A model generated the notes under the pieces. That model did not search any database. It saw only the letters and a list, made by a program, of their open reading frames with translations, and was not told where the DNA came from. Positions 1-8,642 of a DNA stretch of 64,000 nucleotides are shown here, one piece after another (the stretch's first letter is position 1; the number at the start of each line of letters is the position of its first letter). This stretch comes from Candidatus Marimicrobium litorale. Its GTDB lineage: Bacteria > Pseudomonadota > Gammaproteobacteria > Pseudomonadales > Halieaceae. Location of the stretch: assembly GCF_026262645.1 (NCBI RefSeq), contig NZ_SHNO01000001.1, forward strand, positions 2,108,001-2,172,000, given 5' to 3'. Position numbers and translations under genes: made by a program.

Positions 1-144
1 TACCACCAGCAACGACATACCGGCAATAAACCAGACCACAATCGCTAACGCCACACCACGCTCGGACTCTCTGGCACTGGGTCGCCAGCCGCTGGGTCGC
101 CAGCCGCTGGGTCGCTGGGGAGTACCAGCCTGCATGAGCTTCAT
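1..144 (-). CDS. gspK: Type II secretion minor pseudopilin GspK (N-terminal part, cut by window edge)
   Basis: Only the first 48 codons are present; the gene continues past the left edge. The start ATG (144-142) overlaps the gspJ stop as ATGA, the same coupling seen between gspI and gspJ. After a basic leader comes the type IV pilin-like helix RGVALAIVVWFIAGMSLL. The residue after the expected prepilin-peptidase site is Val, and there is no Glu at +5, which is usual for GspK and unlike the other pseudopilins. GspK caps the pseudopilus tip with GspI and GspJ. The leader is unusually long and carries a duplicated SGWRP peptide from a 15-bp tandem repeat. Identity is clear from the hydrophobic segment and gene order. 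Confidence 0.85.
   Translation of the reverse strand, partial: MKLMQAGTPQRPSGWRPSGWRPSARESERGVALAIVVWFIAGMSLLVV
81..110. repeat. 15-bp perfect tandem duplication inside the gspK leader
   Basis: The unit gtcgccagccgctgg occurs twice back to back (81-95 and 96-110), and a third partial copy starts at 111. It keeps the frame and duplicates the pentapeptide SGWRP in the cytoplasmic leader of GspK. It looks like a replication-slippage duplication. Confidence 0.85.
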
Positions 145-767
145 TGTCGCGCCCGCATGATCAGGTCCGGCCAGTATTGACCTGCCGCCGTCATATTCAG
201 GCGCACCAGCACCGGCACACTGCGATCAGACGCTGCGCGCGACGTGATCCAGTCGTCTGCAAACTCATTGCGCGTGGCAATGGTCAGCGATTCCAGCTGC
301 GGCACGAGCACTCGGGAGGGCTGGGTTGACCACTCCACGTCACTCAGGCCCGGCGTCGGCAACTGCAACCAGCGAAAGACCAGCGCAGCCCCCTCCCGCC
401 CAATCCTCACCCGATGTTTGCCACCATAATTTTCGCCAAACATCACCGACGTATCAAATTCGATAAAATCCTCGCCGGCGAGAAAGTGGCTACTGTCAAG
501 AGGGCCGCCACCCGTATTCACTTCATTAACGTTGCCTGCGCTGCCGATCGCTGACTCCACCAGGTCTCGCAGGAACGTGGAAACGCTGCGAACCTGCTCG
601 ATACGCCGAGTCTTCAATTCCAGTGTGCTCTGTGTGTTTGCAAGGGTACGCATAGCGCTCATCGTGCCAAGCAGGATAAGCGACAGCACGGTCATTGCCA
701 CCATGACCTCTACCAGCGTAAAGCCGCGCTCACGCGCCGGGATAAATCCTGCACGTTTCGCTTTCAC
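141..767 (-). CDS. gspJ: Type II secretion minor pseudopilin GspJ
   Basis: GspJ joins GspI and GspK in the initiating tip of the type II secretion pseudopilus in the inner membrane and periplasm. The 208-residue reading starts at GTG 767, whose GTGA overlaps the gspI stop. It gives a short leader (VKAKRAGFIPARERG), then FTLVEVMVAM, with prepilin cleavage after Gly15 and the conserved Glu at +5 (residue 20). The frame stays open upstream to 911, but that extension lies over gspI and would bury the leader, so it is rejected. The C-terminal part is a beta-rich periplasmic domain of normal length. Its stop overlaps the gspK start by four bases. Confidence 0.9.
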   Translation of the reverse strand: MKAKRAGFIPARERGFTLVEVMVAMTVLSLILLGTMSAMRTLANTQSTLELKTRRIEQVRSVSTFLRDLVESAIGSAGNVNEVNTGGGPLDSSHFLAGEDFIEFDTSVMFGENYGGKHRVRIGREGAALVFRWLQLPTPGLSDVEWSTQPSRVLVPQLESLTIATRNEFADDWITSRAASDRSVPVLVRLNMTAAGQYWPDLIMRARQ

Positions 768-1168
768 GGCGCCTCGGCCTCTACTACCGAGTGCAGCACG
801 ATCGCTCTGCGCCGCAACCCGTCCATCCAGTTTACCCCGACCTCGATCTCGTGCAGGGGCGCCGCAGCATTCTGGCCGACCAGGAATACGGGTGAAGACC
901 GTGCATACCAACGATACTCGCCATCTGTTTCACCACCCACATTTATACCTGCCTCGGGCACGCGGCCGTGATCGGCCAGCACAGAGCGCGCCAGCTCGAC
1001 ACCGTAAGCATATTTTTCATCGGCCCCCACATTTCGAGTCGCCCCGGCCGCTCCGCGGTAAAGTGCCCCCAACGCTAAACCCAGAATCACCAGAGCGACC
1101 AGCATCTCCAGCAGGGAAAAACCCCTTCCCGAGGCTTCGCTTGTCTGCCCGCGTCTAGTTGAAAGCAT
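764..1168 (-). CDS. gspI: Type II secretion minor pseudopilin GspI
   Basis: This 134-residue protein has a leader ending SGRG, then FSLLEMLVALVILGLALGAL. The prepilin cleavage site is after Gly16 and the conserved Glu is at +5 (residue 21). Length and the short periplasmic domain fit GspI, which nucleates the GspIJK tip complex. The start overlaps the end of gspH by 14 bases and the stop overlaps gspJ by four, so translation is probably coupled along the operon. Confidence 0.9.
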   Translation of the reverse strand: MLSTRRGQTSEASGRGFSLLEMLVALVILGLALGALYRGAAGATRNVGADEKYAYGVELARSVLADHGRVPEAGINVGGETDGEYRWYARSSPVFLVGQNAAAPLHEIEVGVNWMDGLRRRAIVLHSVVEAEAP

Positions 1169-1631
1169 ACGGTTGCTGTGTCACGCGACCAACCAACCAG
1201 TCGACTGAGATTCTCACACCGGATTTATCGGGGCGGGCCAGTTCGACATCACCGCCACTGGAGCCACCCTCCGGATAAAAACGAATGACAGCCTGCGACT
1301 GGCCACCCAGCTCCGAGGCTGCACTGACGAGCACGGTGAACGACTCAGGCAACTGACGGACATCCTGATTCAAGGTAACGCGCTTGTACTCGGTATCAAA
1401 CATCACGTCTTGTGCCTTGCCCGTGCTGATCGCCCGATGCCTGGCGCCTGCCAACAGGGATACCACGTCCTGGATCGCCTGACGATACTGCATGGATTCG
1501 TAAAAACGGGAGGATGCGGGCACCGACACCGCGAGCAACATACCGACAATACTGATGACCACGAGCAACTCCAGCACTGTGAAGCCGCCGTCAGAGGTAA
1601 AAAACCGATCTCTGCACAGCGCCGCGGGCAT
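1155..1631 (-). CDS. gspH: Type II secretion minor pseudopilin GspH
   Basis: A 158-residue pseudopilin whose leader ends DGG, followed by FTVLELLVVISIVGMLLAV. Cleavage is expected after Gly16, and Glu21 is the +5 residue. It lies between gspG and gspI, the usual place for GspH, which links the major pseudopilin shaft to the tip. A 35-base gap separates it from gspG. The periplasmic domain is beta-rich with the spread-out glycines of the GspH/FimT family. Confidence 0.88.
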   Translation of the reverse strand: MPAALCRDRFFTSDGGFTVLELLVVISIVGMLLAVSVPASSRFYESMQYRQAIQDVVSLLAGARHRAISTGKAQDVMFDTEYKRVTLNQDVRQLPESFTVLVSAASELGGQSQAVIRFYPEGGSSGGDVELARPDKSGVRISVDWLVGRVTQQPYAFN

Positions 1632-1666
1632 GCTAGCCGCGCACGCCTGCAGTCTGCGATATCACG

Positions 1667-2107
1667 CTAATTCCAGCTGGATACATCCGCGTTCTCTCCG
1701 TCACCACCCGGCGCGCCGTCCTGACCCAAGGTCAGTATGTCAAAATCACCGTGCTCACCCGGGTAGGTATATACATACGTGCCATTCCAGGGGTCCAGCG
1801 GCACATCCGATTTCAGGTAGGGCCCGTTCCATCCCACGACCCCGGCGGGTTTATTGACCAACGCATCGAGGCCCTGCTCGGTAGTGGGAAATCGGCCAAT
1901 ATCCAGCTTGTACATTTCCAGCGTCTGCTCAAGATCAGCGATTTGCAGAGCCGCCGTTTTGGTTTTAGCACCCCCCAATTGATTCAGTACCTGCGGACCC
2001 ACCAGGCCCATGAGCAGACCCAGAATGGCCAACACGACCAGCAGTTCCATGAGGGTAAAACCTTTCTGGCTCACGCCCCGGTTCTGTGTTCTTGCAAGCG
2101 TGTTCAT
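1667..2107 (-). CDS. gspG: Type II secretion major pseudopilin GspG
   Basis: GspG is the shaft subunit of the pseudopilus that pushes folded substrates through the secretin. The protein (146 residues from ATG 2107) has leader MNTLARTQNRGVSQKG, then FTLMELLVVLAILGLLMGLV, with cleavage after Gly16 and Glu21 at +5. Family hallmarks follow: the FPTTEQGLDALV region, the PYLKSDVPLDPWN segment, and an acidic, glycine-rich C-terminus that binds calcium in homologues. The ATG at 2107 is preferred because AGAGAGG lies just upstream; an in-frame start at 2140 lacks such a site and lengthens the leader. Confidence 0.95.
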   Translation of the reverse strand: MNTLARTQNRGVSQKGFTLMELLVVLAILGLLMGLVGPQVLNQLGGAKTKTAALQIADLEQTLEMYKLDIGRFPTTEQGLDALVNKPAGVVGWNGPYLKSDVPLDPWNGTYVYTYPGEHGDFDILTLGQDGAPGGDGENADVSSWN

Positions 2108-2164
2108 GTAGACCTCTCTGAAAACAGTTGTAAAGTGCATTTCGACCGACTCGCGCCAGCGGCG

Positions 2165-3373
2165 CTATATCGCCAGGTTGTTGACGGACATAATCCCCAT
2201 CAGGATAGCGATGATAATGATGCCGATAATAAAGCCCATGCCCAAAATCATTACCGGCTCCAGCAACGCCAGGCCACGCTTAACGCCCGACTGCACATGA
2301 CTATCGAAGACGTCGGCCAGGTCCTGGGACATTTGATCAAGCCTCCCCGATTCTTCACCCACGCGCAGCATTTGGATTACCATGGGCGTAAACAGGCCGG
2401 TCTCCTCCAGCGCAAACGACATGCGCTTGCCCTCTTTCACCGCTGGGGGAAGAACCTCCAGAGCCTCGCGCAGCACCCTGTTGCCCACAGTATCGATGGC
2501 AATTGAAATAGCCACCAGTAACGGCACTCCATTACCCACCAATGTACCCACTGTCCTGGCAAACTTGGACATTTCAAATTCAAAAACGATCCCGCCGGCA
2601 ACCGGGAGATCGAGCAGCATTTGGTGCACGCGACGCTGACCCGCGTCGGTCGACGCCCAGCGTCTGGCATACAAAGCGAACCCTACCAGCGCCAGCACGA
2701 TAAACAGTCCGTAACTCTTGATGACATTAGCCCCGCTGATCACCATTTGCGTGATAACCGGTAAACCCTCCCCCATATCATCGAAAAGCGCCTCGAATTG
2801 GGGCACCACAAAACCGAGCATCAAAATCACAGACAAAATCGATACAAAACCCAGAATGGCGGGGTAGATCAGCGCCGACACGACGGTGTCGCGGTTTGCC
2901 TTGGCACGCTCCAGGTAGTCGACAAGGCGGTCCAGCACTTCCGACAACTGCCCACCCGCTTCACCCGAGCGCACGATATTGATATAGAACTTGCCAAAAA
3001 TATCTTCATGAGGTTGCAGCGCCTGACTCAGGGCCTTACCGCCCTTTACCGCCGCCAATAGCTCGTCCAGCAAACTGATCATGGCAGGCTGCACCGCCAT
3101 ATCAATAAGCACTTTGAGGGCCTTATCCAGCGGCAGGCCGGCGCGCAGCAGCACGGCCAACTCACTGGTCATGGACAGTACCTCCTGCCTCCCCGGTGGC
3201 TTGCCAACCGCTGCGGAGCTCGCCGCCGAGGCAGTGATTCCGGACTCTAGCTTTAGCAGCGTCAAACCCTGGGCGCGAAGCTGACGGGACGCCATTTCTA
3301 TTCCCCCCGCCTCGATAGTGCCCGCATGGGCGGTGCCGTCTCGACCCACTGCCTTGTATGAAAAATGTGGCAT
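2165..3373 (-). CDS. gspF: Type II secretion inner-membrane platform protein GspF
   Basis: GspF is the polytopic inner-membrane platform protein that contacts the GspE ATPase. At 402 residues it is of normal family length. It opens with PHFSYKAVGRDG, typical of GspF, and has two T2SF helical domains (about residues 70-190 and 270-395) separated by transmembrane segments near residues 170-195 and 220-240, with a third at the C-terminus (GMGFIIGIIIIAILMGIMS). It sits six bases after gspE, so the two are probably translated together. Confidence 0.95.
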   Translation of the reverse strand: MPHFSYKAVGRDGTAHAGTIEAGGIEMASRQLRAQGLTLLKLESGITASAASSAAVGKPPGRQEVLSMTSELAVLLRAGLPLDKALKVLIDMAVQPAMISLLDELLAAVKGGKALSQALQPHEDIFGKFYINIVRSGEAGGQLSEVLDRLVDYLERAKANRDTVVSALIYPAILGFVSILSVILMLGFVVPQFEALFDDMGEGLPVITQMVISGANVIKSYGLFIVLALVGFALYARRWASTDAGQRRVHQMLLDLPVAGGIVFEFEMSKFARTVGTLVGNGVPLLVAISIAIDTVGNRVLREALEVLPPAVKEGKRMSFALEETGLFTPMVIQMLRVGEESGRLDQMSQDLADVFDSHVQSGVKRGLALLEPVMILGMGFIIGIIIIAILMGIMSVNNLAI

Positions 3374-3379
3374 GGCGTC

Positions 3380-5122
3380 TTATACCGACATGAATTCCGC
3401 GGCGGCAACACTCACGGGCGCCTCGGCACCCGCCGTCTCGTCTTCGCGTTGGTCCCGGGTCACTCGCAGCACCTCATCCATAGACGTTACGCCTTGTAGC
3501 ACTTTCCTCAGGCCATCTTCATAGAGTGTGGTCATGCCCAAATCCCGGGCGGTGGCGTGCAACTGGGTCGCATCGGCGCCTGTCATGATCACCCGATGAA
3601 TTTCGTCGTCCAGCACAAACAGCTCGTGTATCCCTGTGCGACCTGAGTAACCCGTATTCATGCAGTGCTCGCAGCCGACCGCGCGGTAGACGGTACAGGA
3701 ATCGGCATCCACGTAGCGTCGCAGCCCGGTTTGCTCAATGGATAGAGCGTCCATCGTTGCCGGCTCCTTGCAGTGCTCACACAGGGTGCGCAACAGGCGC
3801 TGGGCGAGCACACCATTCACCGACGAGGTAATCAGGTAACGCTCCACACCCATGTCCTCCAGACGGGTGATCGCACCCGCGGCAGTATTGGTGTGCAGCG
3901 TCGACAATACGAGGTGACCCGTGAGGGCTGACTGCACGCCAATCTTCGCCGTCTCGGCGTCACGGATTTCGCCGATCATGATGATATCCGGGTCCTGGCG
4001 CAGGATAGCCCGCAAAGACCGCGAAAAATCCAGCTCGATCTGCGATTGCACCTGTATCTGATTAACGCCCTGCAACTGGTATTCCACCGGGTCTTCTACC
4101 GTAATAATCTTCAGCGCATCGGAATCAAGTGACGCCAGTGATGCGTACAGGGTGGTGGTCTTGCCGGAACCCGTGGGCCCAGTCAACAGCAATACTCCAT
4201 GTGGTCGCGACAGCAACTCCTGGTAACGCTCCAGGGTGTGCTCACTAAATCCCATCAGAGACAGACTCAACTTGATGCTGTCGCGATCCAGCACCCGCAT
4301 AACAATACTTTCACCGTGAACAGTGGGAATGGTCGAAACCCGCAGGTCAAGTTCATGGCCTTTGACACGGGTCATGATGCGACCATCCTGCGGCAGGCGT
4401 CGTTCGGCAATATTCATCTGCGATAACAACTTTATGCGTGAAGCGATGGCCGGCGCCAGTTGCGCCGCCGGCGGGTCAGGAAATGGTTGCAGGACACCAT
4501 CTACACGGTAGCGCAAATGGATGCCGTCCTCGAAAGGCTCGATATGGATATCCGACGCACCCATGTCCAGCGCCCGGTGGATAATCTGGTTCACCAGTCG
4601 GATCACGGGAGCCTCACTGGCAATGTCCTTCAGGTGCTCGATGAAGTCATCATCGCTCTGACCGCTGAACGTGTCGTCGAGAGCCGAGTTAGCCCCGGCC
4701 GCTTCTTCGAGGTAAAACTGCAACACCTTCATGATGTCACTCTCGAGACCCAGGGAGAGTGACACCGGCCTGTCCAGCGCCATGCCCAGCGCCTTGGCCA
4801 GAAACGGGTCCTGAGGCACAGTGGCAGCGAAAGCGACGCCAGCATCGGTGATGGCCACAGGCACCACGTGGTTGCTGATAATGAAATCCTGAGACAAACC
4901 GTCCACCTGAATCGCCGCCTCGGGATAATCACCCGCTGCCAACAGGGGGATATCGAGCTGGTGACTGAGCGCTTGTGCAACGTCAAGCTCGGACACCAGC
5001 CCGAGCTTAACGAATACCTGACCCAGCAGACCGCCCATTTCAACCTGGGCGAGCAGCGACCTTTCCACATCGCGCTCAGAGAGCTTGCCTTGCTCTACCA
5101 GTGTTTGCCCGAGTTTTTTCAT
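3380..5122 (-). CDS. gspE: Type II secretion ATPase GspE
   Basis: The cytoplasmic hexameric ATPase that powers pseudopilus assembly. In 580 residues it shows an N-terminal MshEN/N1 domain (about 1-140), then Walker A GPTGSGKTTT at 315-324, Asp box TVEDPVEYQ near 341-349, Walker B DIIMIGEIRD at 379-388 and His box TGHLVLSTLHTN at 401-412. A zinc-binding tetracysteine is present (C448/C451 and C484/C487), which marks GspE rather than PilT. It is the first gene of the visible operon; gspC and gspD are not here. The shine-dalgarno before ATG 5122 is weak. Confidence 0.95.
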   Translation of the reverse strand: MKKLGQTLVEQGKLSERDVERSLLAQVEMGGLLGQVFVKLGLVSELDVAQALSHQLDIPLLAAGDYPEAAIQVDGLSQDFIISNHVVPVAITDAGVAFAATVPQDPFLAKALGMALDRPVSLSLGLESDIMKVLQFYLEEAAGANSALDDTFSGQSDDDFIEHLKDIASEAPVIRLVNQIIHRALDMGASDIHIEPFEDGIHLRYRVDGVLQPFPDPPAAQLAPAIASRIKLLSQMNIAERRLPQDGRIMTRVKGHELDLRVSTIPTVHGESIVMRVLDRDSIKLSLSLMGFSEHTLERYQELLSRPHGVLLLTGPTGSGKTTTLYASLASLDSDALKIITVEDPVEYQLQGVNQIQVQSQIELDFSRSLRAILRQDPDIIMIGEIRDAETAKIGVQSALTGHLVLSTLHTNTAAGAITRLEDMGVERYLITSSVNGVLAQRLLRTLCEHCKEPATMDALSIEQTGLRRYVDADSCTVYRAVGCEHCMNTGYSGRTGIHELFVLDDEIHRVIMTGADATQLHATARDLGMTTLYEDGLRKVLQGVTSMDEVLRVTRDQREDETAGAEAPVSVAAAEFMSV

Positions 5123-5261
5123 AAACTATTGGTCGCCAGTTTTGTTGATGCGGGAAATCACGCGCACTTCACCCGCCCCTTGAATGGCGAGTGTAACATA
5201 GCCTCTGGCGAGACAAGGCGCGCGCCCGCCGTGGGCGGAGCGCTGCGCGAGTACTCCGGCT

Positions 5262-6464
5262 TCAGGCCACTTCGAACAGGCCTGCGGCGCCCATGCCGCC
5301 ACCGATGCACATTGTCACCACCACTCGTTTTGCGCCGCGCCGCTTACCCTCCAGCAAGGCGTGACCGACCATACGGGCGCCACTCATGCCGAAGGGGTGA
5401 CCAATGGAGATGGAGCCACCGTTGACGTTCAATCTGGCGTTGTCTATGCCAAGCTCATCACGGCAGTAAACCACCTGACAGGCAAAGGCCTCATTCAACT
5501 CCCACAGGTCGATATCGCTCACCGACAAGTTGTGCCGCTCAAGTAGCTTCGGTATCGCAAAAACAGGACCGATGCCCATTTCGTCCGATTTACAGCCGGC
5601 CACGGCGAGCCCGCGATAGACCCCAAGGGGTGACAGACCTTTTTGTTCTGCCAGTCGCGACTCCATGACGACACAAGCGGATGCGCCATCTGACAACTGG
5701 GAGGAATTTCCGGCGGTGATGTACCCCCCTTCCTTAACAACCATGCCATCCTTGAACACCGGTTCCAGTGATGCGAGGCTCTCCAGAGTAGTCGAAGGGC
5801 GATTGCAGTCGTCCCGATCCACCACCACGTTCTCGTAGGTCGTTTCTTTGGTTTCCCTGTCAAACACCGCCTGTACTGCGTCCATCGGTACGATTTCATC
5901 GTTGAACAAGCCCGCCTCCTGGGCAGCCGCCGTGCGCTGCTGACTTTGCAGAGAATACTCGTCCTGGGCCTCGCGGCTAATGCCGTAGCGAGCGGACACT
6001 ACCTCCGCGGTTTCGAGCATGGCCATGTACGCCGTCGGATCAATCGCGGATACCGCCTTCGAGACGTTGCGATAGGCGTTCTTGTGCTTGGTTTGCACCA
6101 GTGAGATCGACTCCACTCCGCCGGCAACCGCAATATCGTACTCGTTACACATAATACTTTTGGCCGCGGTCGCGATTGACATTAAACCCGAAGAGCACTG
6201 CCGCTCGATCGACATACCCGCGACCGTATCGGGCAGACCACCGGCAATCGCGCTGAGCCGGCCCATATTGTAGGACTGCGTGCCCTGCTGGGCCGCCGCA
6301 CCAAAAATACAATCGTCCACCTCAGCCGGGTCAATACCCGCACGCTCCACCGCGGCTCGCACAACATGGCCACCCATGGCCGGGGCCTCGGTATCGTTAA
6401 AACCACCGCGGAACGATTTGGCCAGCCCGGTGCGGGCCGTAGATACAATGACTGCGTCTCTCAT
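5262..6464 (-). CDS. Acetyl-CoA C-acyltransferase (thiolase)
   Basis: A degradative-type thiolase that cleaves 3-ketoacyl-CoA with CoA. The nucleophilic cysteine is C90 in [10 protein letters not shown], the C-terminal His is in GHPFGMSG, and the second active-site Cys is in [12 protein letters not shown], so all three catalytic elements are present in 400 residues. It is the last gene of the steroid ring C/D block. It is clearly different from the FadA6 orthologue at 10849 and closer to generic fatty-acid thiolases, so it may handle a later shorter intermediate. The 119-base gap before it may hold a promoter of its own. Confidence 0.88.
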   Translation of the reverse strand: MRDAVIVSTARTGLAKSFRGGFNDTEAPAMGGHVVRAAVERAGIDPAEVDDCIFGAAAQQGTQSYNMGRLSAIAGGLPDTVAGMSIERQCSSGLMSIATAAKSIMCNEYDIAVAGGVESISLVQTKHKNAYRNVSKAVSAIDPTAYMAMLETAEVVSARYGISREAQDEYSLQSQQRTAAAQEAGLFNDEIVPMDAVQAVFDRETKETTYENVVVDRDDCNRPSTTLESLASLEPVFKDGMVVKEGGYITAGNSSQLSDGASACVVMESRLAEQKGLSPLGVYRGLAVAGCKSDEMGIGPVFAIPKLLERHNLSVSDIDLWELNEAFACQVVYCRDELGIDNARLNVNGGSISIGHPFGMSGARMVGHALLEGKRRGAKRVVVTMCIGGGMGAAGLFEVA

Positions 6465-6583
6465 TTCTTATCTCCTGTATAAAAACTGTCCGACTATTTA
6501 GCAATAAAATCTACCTAGACGTTGTGCAGCCACCGCGTCGCCAGACTTCGCAACACGCAACACCCCAACGCAACGACACTGCG

Positions 6584-7375
6584 TCATGCGTGCTGGCTCG
6601 ATACCGGCAAAATCTCGCCGGTCATGTAGGAGGAGTAATCCGAGGCAAGGAACATCATCACGTTGGCCACTTCCCAGGCTTCGGCCGCGCGCCCGTAGGC
6701 TTCCTTCGACTCCAGTTCTGCCAACAATTCTTCCGAGGCCGACTTACGCAACATAGGGTGCAGTACGATTGAGGGTGCAACCGCGTTTATACGTACGTTG
6801 AATTCCGTCGCCTCGAGCGCAGCGCAGCGCGTCAGCGCCATAACACCGGCTTTGGCGGCCGCGTAATGGGCCTGTTCTTTCTGTGCACGCCAGCCGAGTA
6901 CAGACGCGTTATTGACAATGACGCCACCCTGGCCGCGGGCTTTCATCACGGTCATCATATAGCGGGTCATTCGCATGGTGCCGTTGAGCGTCACATCCAG
7001 CACTTTGTGCCACTCGTCATCTTCCATCTCAATTAGAAGCTTGGAGGTGCCAAGGCCCGCATTGTTAATCAGCACATCGACGCCAGCCATTTTTCCTTCG
7101 GCAAAATCAATGAGTGCGCGCACATCGTCTTCCGCAGTCACATTGCCTACCTGCCCATACACCGCGGTGAGGCCAGTCTCCCCTTTCAATTTCTCAACAG
7201 CGGCATCCAGACGCTTTTCGTGGATATCACTGAGCACGATTGCCCGGGCACCCTCTTCCGCTGCCCGCGTCGCCGCCGAAAACCCGATACCGGCTCCGGC
7301 TGCCGCCGTAATCAAGACCGACTTACCCTTAATCAGGCCATGGCCCTCTACGTATTCGGGTGTCTTCAAATCCAT
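6584..7375 (-). CDS. ipdF: IpdF-like SDR, hydroxy-indanone carboxyl-CoA reductase/dehydrogenase of steroid ring C/D degradation
   Basis: A 263-residue short-chain dehydrogenase. The nucleotide-binding loop is TAAAGAGIG (23-31), NNAG is at 104-107, and the catalytic Ser158, Tyr171 and Lys175 (YAAAK) are in place. The N-terminus with GHGL near residue 11, the NNASVLGWRAQ and AAKAGVMALTRC segments and the end VSSQHA closely follow my memory of mycobacterial IpdF (Rv3559c). That enzyme acts on the 5-oxo/5-hydroxy group of the methyl-indanone carboxyl-CoA intermediate. It lies next to the FadE30 orthologue, as in actinobacteria. The assignment is by recall of the family, not by search. Confidence 0.85.
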   Translation of the reverse strand: MDLKTPEYVEGHGLIKGKSVLITAAAGAGIGFSAATRAAEEGARAIVLSDIHEKRLDAAVEKLKGETGLTAVYGQVGNVTAEDDVRALIDFAEGKMAGVDVLINNAGLGTSKLLIEMEDDEWHKVLDVTLNGTMRMTRYMMTVMKARGQGGVIVNNASVLGWRAQKEQAHYAAAKAGVMALTRCAALEATEFNVRINAVAPSIVLHPMLRKSASEELLAELESKEAYGRAAEAWEVANVMMFLASDYSSYMTGEILPVSSQHA

Positions 7376-7432
7376 TGCTGTTCCCTCCGCCTCAAAAACG
7401 AGTTTGTCTATCCGTCGGAATGACGCGTTCCT

Positions 7433-8632
7433 TTACAGTGTGCCGCGCGGTTCCTTGGGCATACCCAAGCCTCGCTCGGCAATGATATTGCGCTGTATCT
7501 GATTGGTTCCGCCGTAGATCGTGTCGGAACGCACAAAAAGGTACATCGATTGCAGCGGGCTCAGTGCATAGGGGCCCTCCGGCAGAATCTCACATTCCGG
7601 GCCCATCACATCCATGGCAAGCTCACCCAGACTGCGATGCCAACTCGCCCAATACAGCTTGTAAATCAGCGCCTCTTTTTGCAGACCACCATCACTGCCG
7701 CTCTGGCCCGACAACATTCGCATCGCGTTGTAGCGCATGATCTTGAGTTCAGTGTGTGCATGAGCAATGCGCTGGCGAATCACAGGATCGCTCGCAGCAC
7801 CGTTGTCGCGAGCGAGGGAGACAACTGCATCGAATTCGTTCTGGAACTGCATCTGCTGGCCCAGCGTCGAGACTCCTCGCTCGAAACCGAGTAAACCCAT
7901 GGCGACTTTCCAGCCGTCCCCGGGCTCGCCAACGATATCGTCTGCGTCGCACTCAGCCTCGTCGAAAAACACCTCGTTGAATTCCGATGTGCCGGTCATC
8001 TGCTCGATAGGCCGCACCTCAACGCCGGGCTGGTCCATTTTTAAAAGAAAAAATCCGAGGCCCTTGTGTGCCACCGAATCTGGATCAGTACGGGCGATCA
8101 CGAAACAAAAATCCGATTCATGCGCCAGCGAGGTCCAGACCTTCTGGCCACTGATGAGCCATTTACCGCGGGCTTCATCGAACCGCGCCTTGGTCTTTAC
8201 GTTAGCGAGGTCAGATCCGGCACCCGGTTCAGAATATCCCTGGCACCACAGCTCGGTACCGGCCACAATCCCCGGCAGGTATTTCTGTTTCTGTGCCTCG
8301 GTACCAAAGGCGATCAGCGTCAGCCCTGTCAGGCCCTCGCCGATGTGCCCAACGCGTCCCGGCGCTCCGGCACGGGCGTACTCCTCAAAGAAGATAACCT
8401 GTTGCTCGATAGAGCAACCGCGTCCACCGTATTCCTTGGGCCAACCGACGCAGGTCCACCCCCCCGCCGCGAGATTTTTTTCCCAGATCTTGCGTTCTTC
8501 GGGATAGGTGTGTTCGTCTCCGGGACCACCCCGGTATTTCAGCTTTTCGAATTCACCGGTCAGGTTTGCCTGCAACCACTCCGCTACTTCTTCCCGAAAC
8601 TGTTCGTCCTGCGCACTGAAACTTAATTTCAT
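7433..8632 (-). CDS. fadE30: FadE30-like acyl-CoA dehydrogenase (HIP degradation)
   Basis: An FAD-dependent acyl-CoA dehydrogenase of 399 residues from ATG 8632. The frame continues upstream into the next gene, but MKLSFSAQDEQF is a normal ACAD beginning and lies ten bases after the previous stop, with GAGGACAAGG upstream. The segments ELWCQGYSEPGAGSDL, GQKVWTSLAHES, FERGVSTLGQQ, DTIYGGTNQIQRNIIAE and LGMPKEPRG match mycobacterial FadE30, which desaturates the 5-hydroxy-methyl-indanone propionyl-CoA formed from HIP. It sits between IpdF and a second ACAD in one operon. Confidence 0.85.
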   Translation of the reverse strand: MKLSFSAQDEQFREEVAEWLQANLTGEFEKLKYRGGPGDEHTYPEERKIWEKNLAAGGWTCVGWPKEYGGRGCSIEQQVIFFEEYARAGAPGRVGHIGEGLTGLTLIAFGTEAQKQKYLPGIVAGTELWCQGYSEPGAGSDLANVKTKARFDEARGKWLISGQKVWTSLAHESDFCFVIARTDPDSVAHKGLGFFLLKMDQPGVEVRPIEQMTGTSEFNEVFFDEAECDADDIVGEPGDGWKVAMGLLGFERGVSTLGQQMQFQNEFDAVVSLARDNGAASDPVIRQRIAHAHTELKIMRYNAMRMLSGQSGSDGGLQKEALIYKLYWASWHRSLGELAMDVMGPECEILPEGPYALSPLQSMYLFVRSDTIYGGTNQIQRNIIAERGLGMPKEPRGTL

Positions 8633-8642
8633 AGCCTTGTCC

